Shown here piece after piece: positions 40,601 to 41,500 of a DNA stretch of 41,500 nucleotides. The position numbers and the translations under genes are program-made. The first letter of the stretch is position 1. Each line of letters starts with the position of its first letter. The notes beneath the pieces were generated by a model. That model made no database searches. It was given only the letters and a program-made list of their open reading frames with translations, and had not been told where the DNA came from. Source of the stretch: Yersinia aldovae ATCC 35236 (GTDB lineage: Bacteria > Pseudomonadota > Gammaproteobacteria > Enterobacterales > Enterobacteriaceae); assembly GCF_000173735.1 (NCBI RefSeq), contig NZ_ACCB01000036.1, positions 1 through 41,500 on the forward strand, written 5' to 3'.

Positions 40601-41083
40601 ATGGTGTTAATGAATGAATATATTGTTAGATACTTAATTCCGTCATTAAAAGCTATATTGTTAATTATATCTCCGCTAACTTCTGCCGAAAACCGCCCCG
40701 GTTTTGTTTGCGGTAAATTTAATGGTCATGTAATGGAAGTGCCGAATAGCTATGTTTTTTACTGGACAGAATATAGCGGTACCAGCGCCTGGGGCTACAG
40801 TTTTACTGAAAATACAAAAGGGTGTGATACCGATTTCGTAGCATTACCGATGATAATAAATTGGCCGGATATGCAACCTGGTGATAAATCACTATGGTAT
40901 AAGAAAAAAGAAAATTTTGGTGGAGTAAGAGTAAGTATTCACCCGTTAAAACGACCTGACACCGATATGAATTATAAGCGTGATGTTTATCTTGAAAAAC
41001 AAAATGATAAAGTATTTGAACCTGTGGTTGATCTTGATGAATTAGAATTGTTTTCTGTCAAGGTAAACCAAAAAAATAATTAG
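40601..41083 (+). CDS. Small exported protein, tandem family member 1
   Basis: A 160-residue protein I cannot assign to a known family. An N-terminal signal peptide (hydrophobic YLIPSLKAILLIISPL, cut near TSA/ENRPG) precedes a mature domain with two cysteines (FVCGKFNGH, TKGCDTDF) and aromatic-rich segments (VFYWTEYSGTSAWGYSF). ATG 40601 or ATG 40610 could be the start; neither has a strong ribosome-binding site. The stop TAG at 41081 is followed in the same frame by 88 open codons. Its mature N-terminus recurs almost unchanged at 41458-41500. The region is AT-rich, which suggests accessory DNA. Confidence 0.72.
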   Translation: MVLMNEYIVRYLIPSLKAILLIISPLTSAENRPGFVCGKFNGHVMEVPNSYVFYWTEYSGTSAWGYSFTENTKGCDTDFVALPMIINWPDMQPGDKSLWYKKKENFGGVRVSIHPLKRPDTDMNYKRDVYLEKQNDKVFEPVVDLDELELFSVKVNQKNN

Positions 41084-41112
41084 AAAAAACACAAGGGACA
41101 AAAAAATAATTA
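41069..41112. repeat. 14-base direct repeat around an in-frame TAG
   Basis: CAAAAAAATAATTA occurs at 41069-41082 and 41099-41112, exactly 30 bases apart. Loss of one repeat unit (30 bases, 10 codons) removes the TAG at 41081 and joins both reading segments in frame as NQKNNYWLDKD. Confidence 0.85.
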
Positions 41113-41350
41113 TTGGCTAGATAAGGATGTCATTACTTATTACTGGTCAGAGGTTGATGGGCGAGTACCGGTAGTATTTGACTGTAAGTGGTTACCGATG
41201 AAGAAAATATATTATCTTTGTGAAGCTTGGTTTATCATGCCGGAAATAGGCTCACTGGTTAGGATTATTTTCACCATAGATAAACTTCCTCAGTGGCAAG
41301 CTATTGTGAATAATACTCAGCAGTTTATTTTATCGCATATTAAATATTAA
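41084..41350 (+). pseudogene. In-frame extension of member 1 beyond TAG
   Basis: 88 codons are open in the same frame as the preceding gene, then a TAA at 41348. The translation (NNYWLDKDVITYYWSEVDGR, then VPVVFDCKWLPMKKIYYL, ending ILSHIKY) has no start or ribosome-binding site of its own but looks protein-like. ITYYWSEVDG resembles VFYWTEYSG of the first part, so it may be a second, diverged copy of the same fold. It could be the C-terminal half of a two-domain protein cut by the TAG, or a remnant paralogue. Confidence 0.55.
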
Positions 41351-41358
41351 GGAGAATA

Positions 41359-41500
41359 ATGATGCCTCCTGATATAAACACCAATTGGTTATTAAATAAT
41401 AAAACTCAAATGAGAAGGTTAATACTGTTACTTTTAATAATTTCACCACTCGTATTTGCCGAAAACCGCCCCGGTTTTGTTTGTGGTAAATTTAATGGTT
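41359..41500 (+). CDS. Small exported protein, tandem family member 2 (partial)
   Basis: A gene cut off by the window end. AAGGAG at 41349-41354 precedes two adjacent ATGs (41359, 41362). The product has a polar lead (PPDINTNWLLNNKTQMRR), a hydrophobic core (LILLLLIISPLVF) and a cleavage site before AENRPGFVCGKFNG, identical to the mature start of member 1. The last 43 bases match 40685-40727 with about two differences, while the signal-peptide regions differ. It is a tandem paralogue, possibly homogenised by recombination. Confidence 0.75.
   Translation, partial: MMPPDINTNWLLNNKTQMRRLILLLLIISPLVFAENRPGFVCGKFNG

Noticed and set aside
1-41500. CRISPR array, tRNA or rRNA genes
   Set aside because: No regularly spaced repeats, cloverleaf-like sequences or rRNA segments were noticed on either strand.

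Overview
The window looks like chromosome from a Yersinia species. The evidence is the near-identity of the core proteins to enterobacterial orthologues, a LysR regulator that matches LrhA (called RovM in Yersinia), several ERIC-type repeats, and the gene order alaA / lrhA-nuoA..N / elaB-menFDHBCE and yfaZ-tyrP-yfaY. The species cannot be fixed from the sequence alone; the Y. enterocolitica group is one possibility.

Layout. (1) 1-491: intergenic sequence packed with short hairpins, ending in a repeat whose relative lies at about 35.0 kb. (2) 492-3549: alaA (minus) and lrhA/rovM (plus), diverging from an 857 bp AT-rich intergenic region; rovM ends at a strong terminator. (3) 3550-19586: a 0.6 kb nuo upstream region and the full 13-gene nuo operon (nuoA, B, fused CD, E-N) for proton-pumping NADH:quinone oxidoreductase (complex I), closed by a terminator after nuoN. 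Two ERIC elements sit inside the operon: one forms the 3' end of nuoA, the other fills the nuoF-nuoG gap. (4) 19.6-22.0 kb: two adjacent AT-rich genes of unknown function, the second ending at a degenerate ERIC. (5) 22.1-23.2 kb: a DUF1097 membrane protein gene and elaB. (6) 23.35-30.6 kb: menF and menDHBCE, which together convert chorismate to 1,4-dihydroxy-2-naphthoyl-CoA, the precursor of menaquinone. (7) 30.6-34.9 kb: an IS6-family transposase remnant followed by an accessory carbohydrate locus (polyol-permease-type MFS transporter, SDR dehydrogenase, arabinose/fucose-isomerase-like protein). (8) 34.9-36.6 kb: the second copy of the hairpin repeat and a monofunctional catalase gene broken by a one-base frameshift in a G tract. 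(9) 36.9-40.4 kb: yfaZ, tyrP (minus, with two TyrR-like boxes) and the CinA-family gene yfaY. (10) 40.6-41.5 kb: the start of a tandem family of small exported proteins, with a stop codon flanked by a direct repeat and a second paralogue cut off by the window edge.

How they work together. Complex I and the menaquinone pathway are the respiratory core: Nuo passes electrons from NADH into the quinone pool, and the men genes make the low-potential quinone used in anaerobic respiration. RovM/LrhA is a global regulator lying just upstream of nuo. The AT-rich pair after nuoN, the polyol locus beside the IS remnant, and the exported-protein array are the accessory parts. No tRNA, rRNA or CRISPR array was seen. 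I saw no clear new defence or toxin system. The best candidates for undescribed biology are the AT-rich two-gene unit, the exported-protein array, the covarying hairpin repeat, and the ERIC-modified nuo operon.
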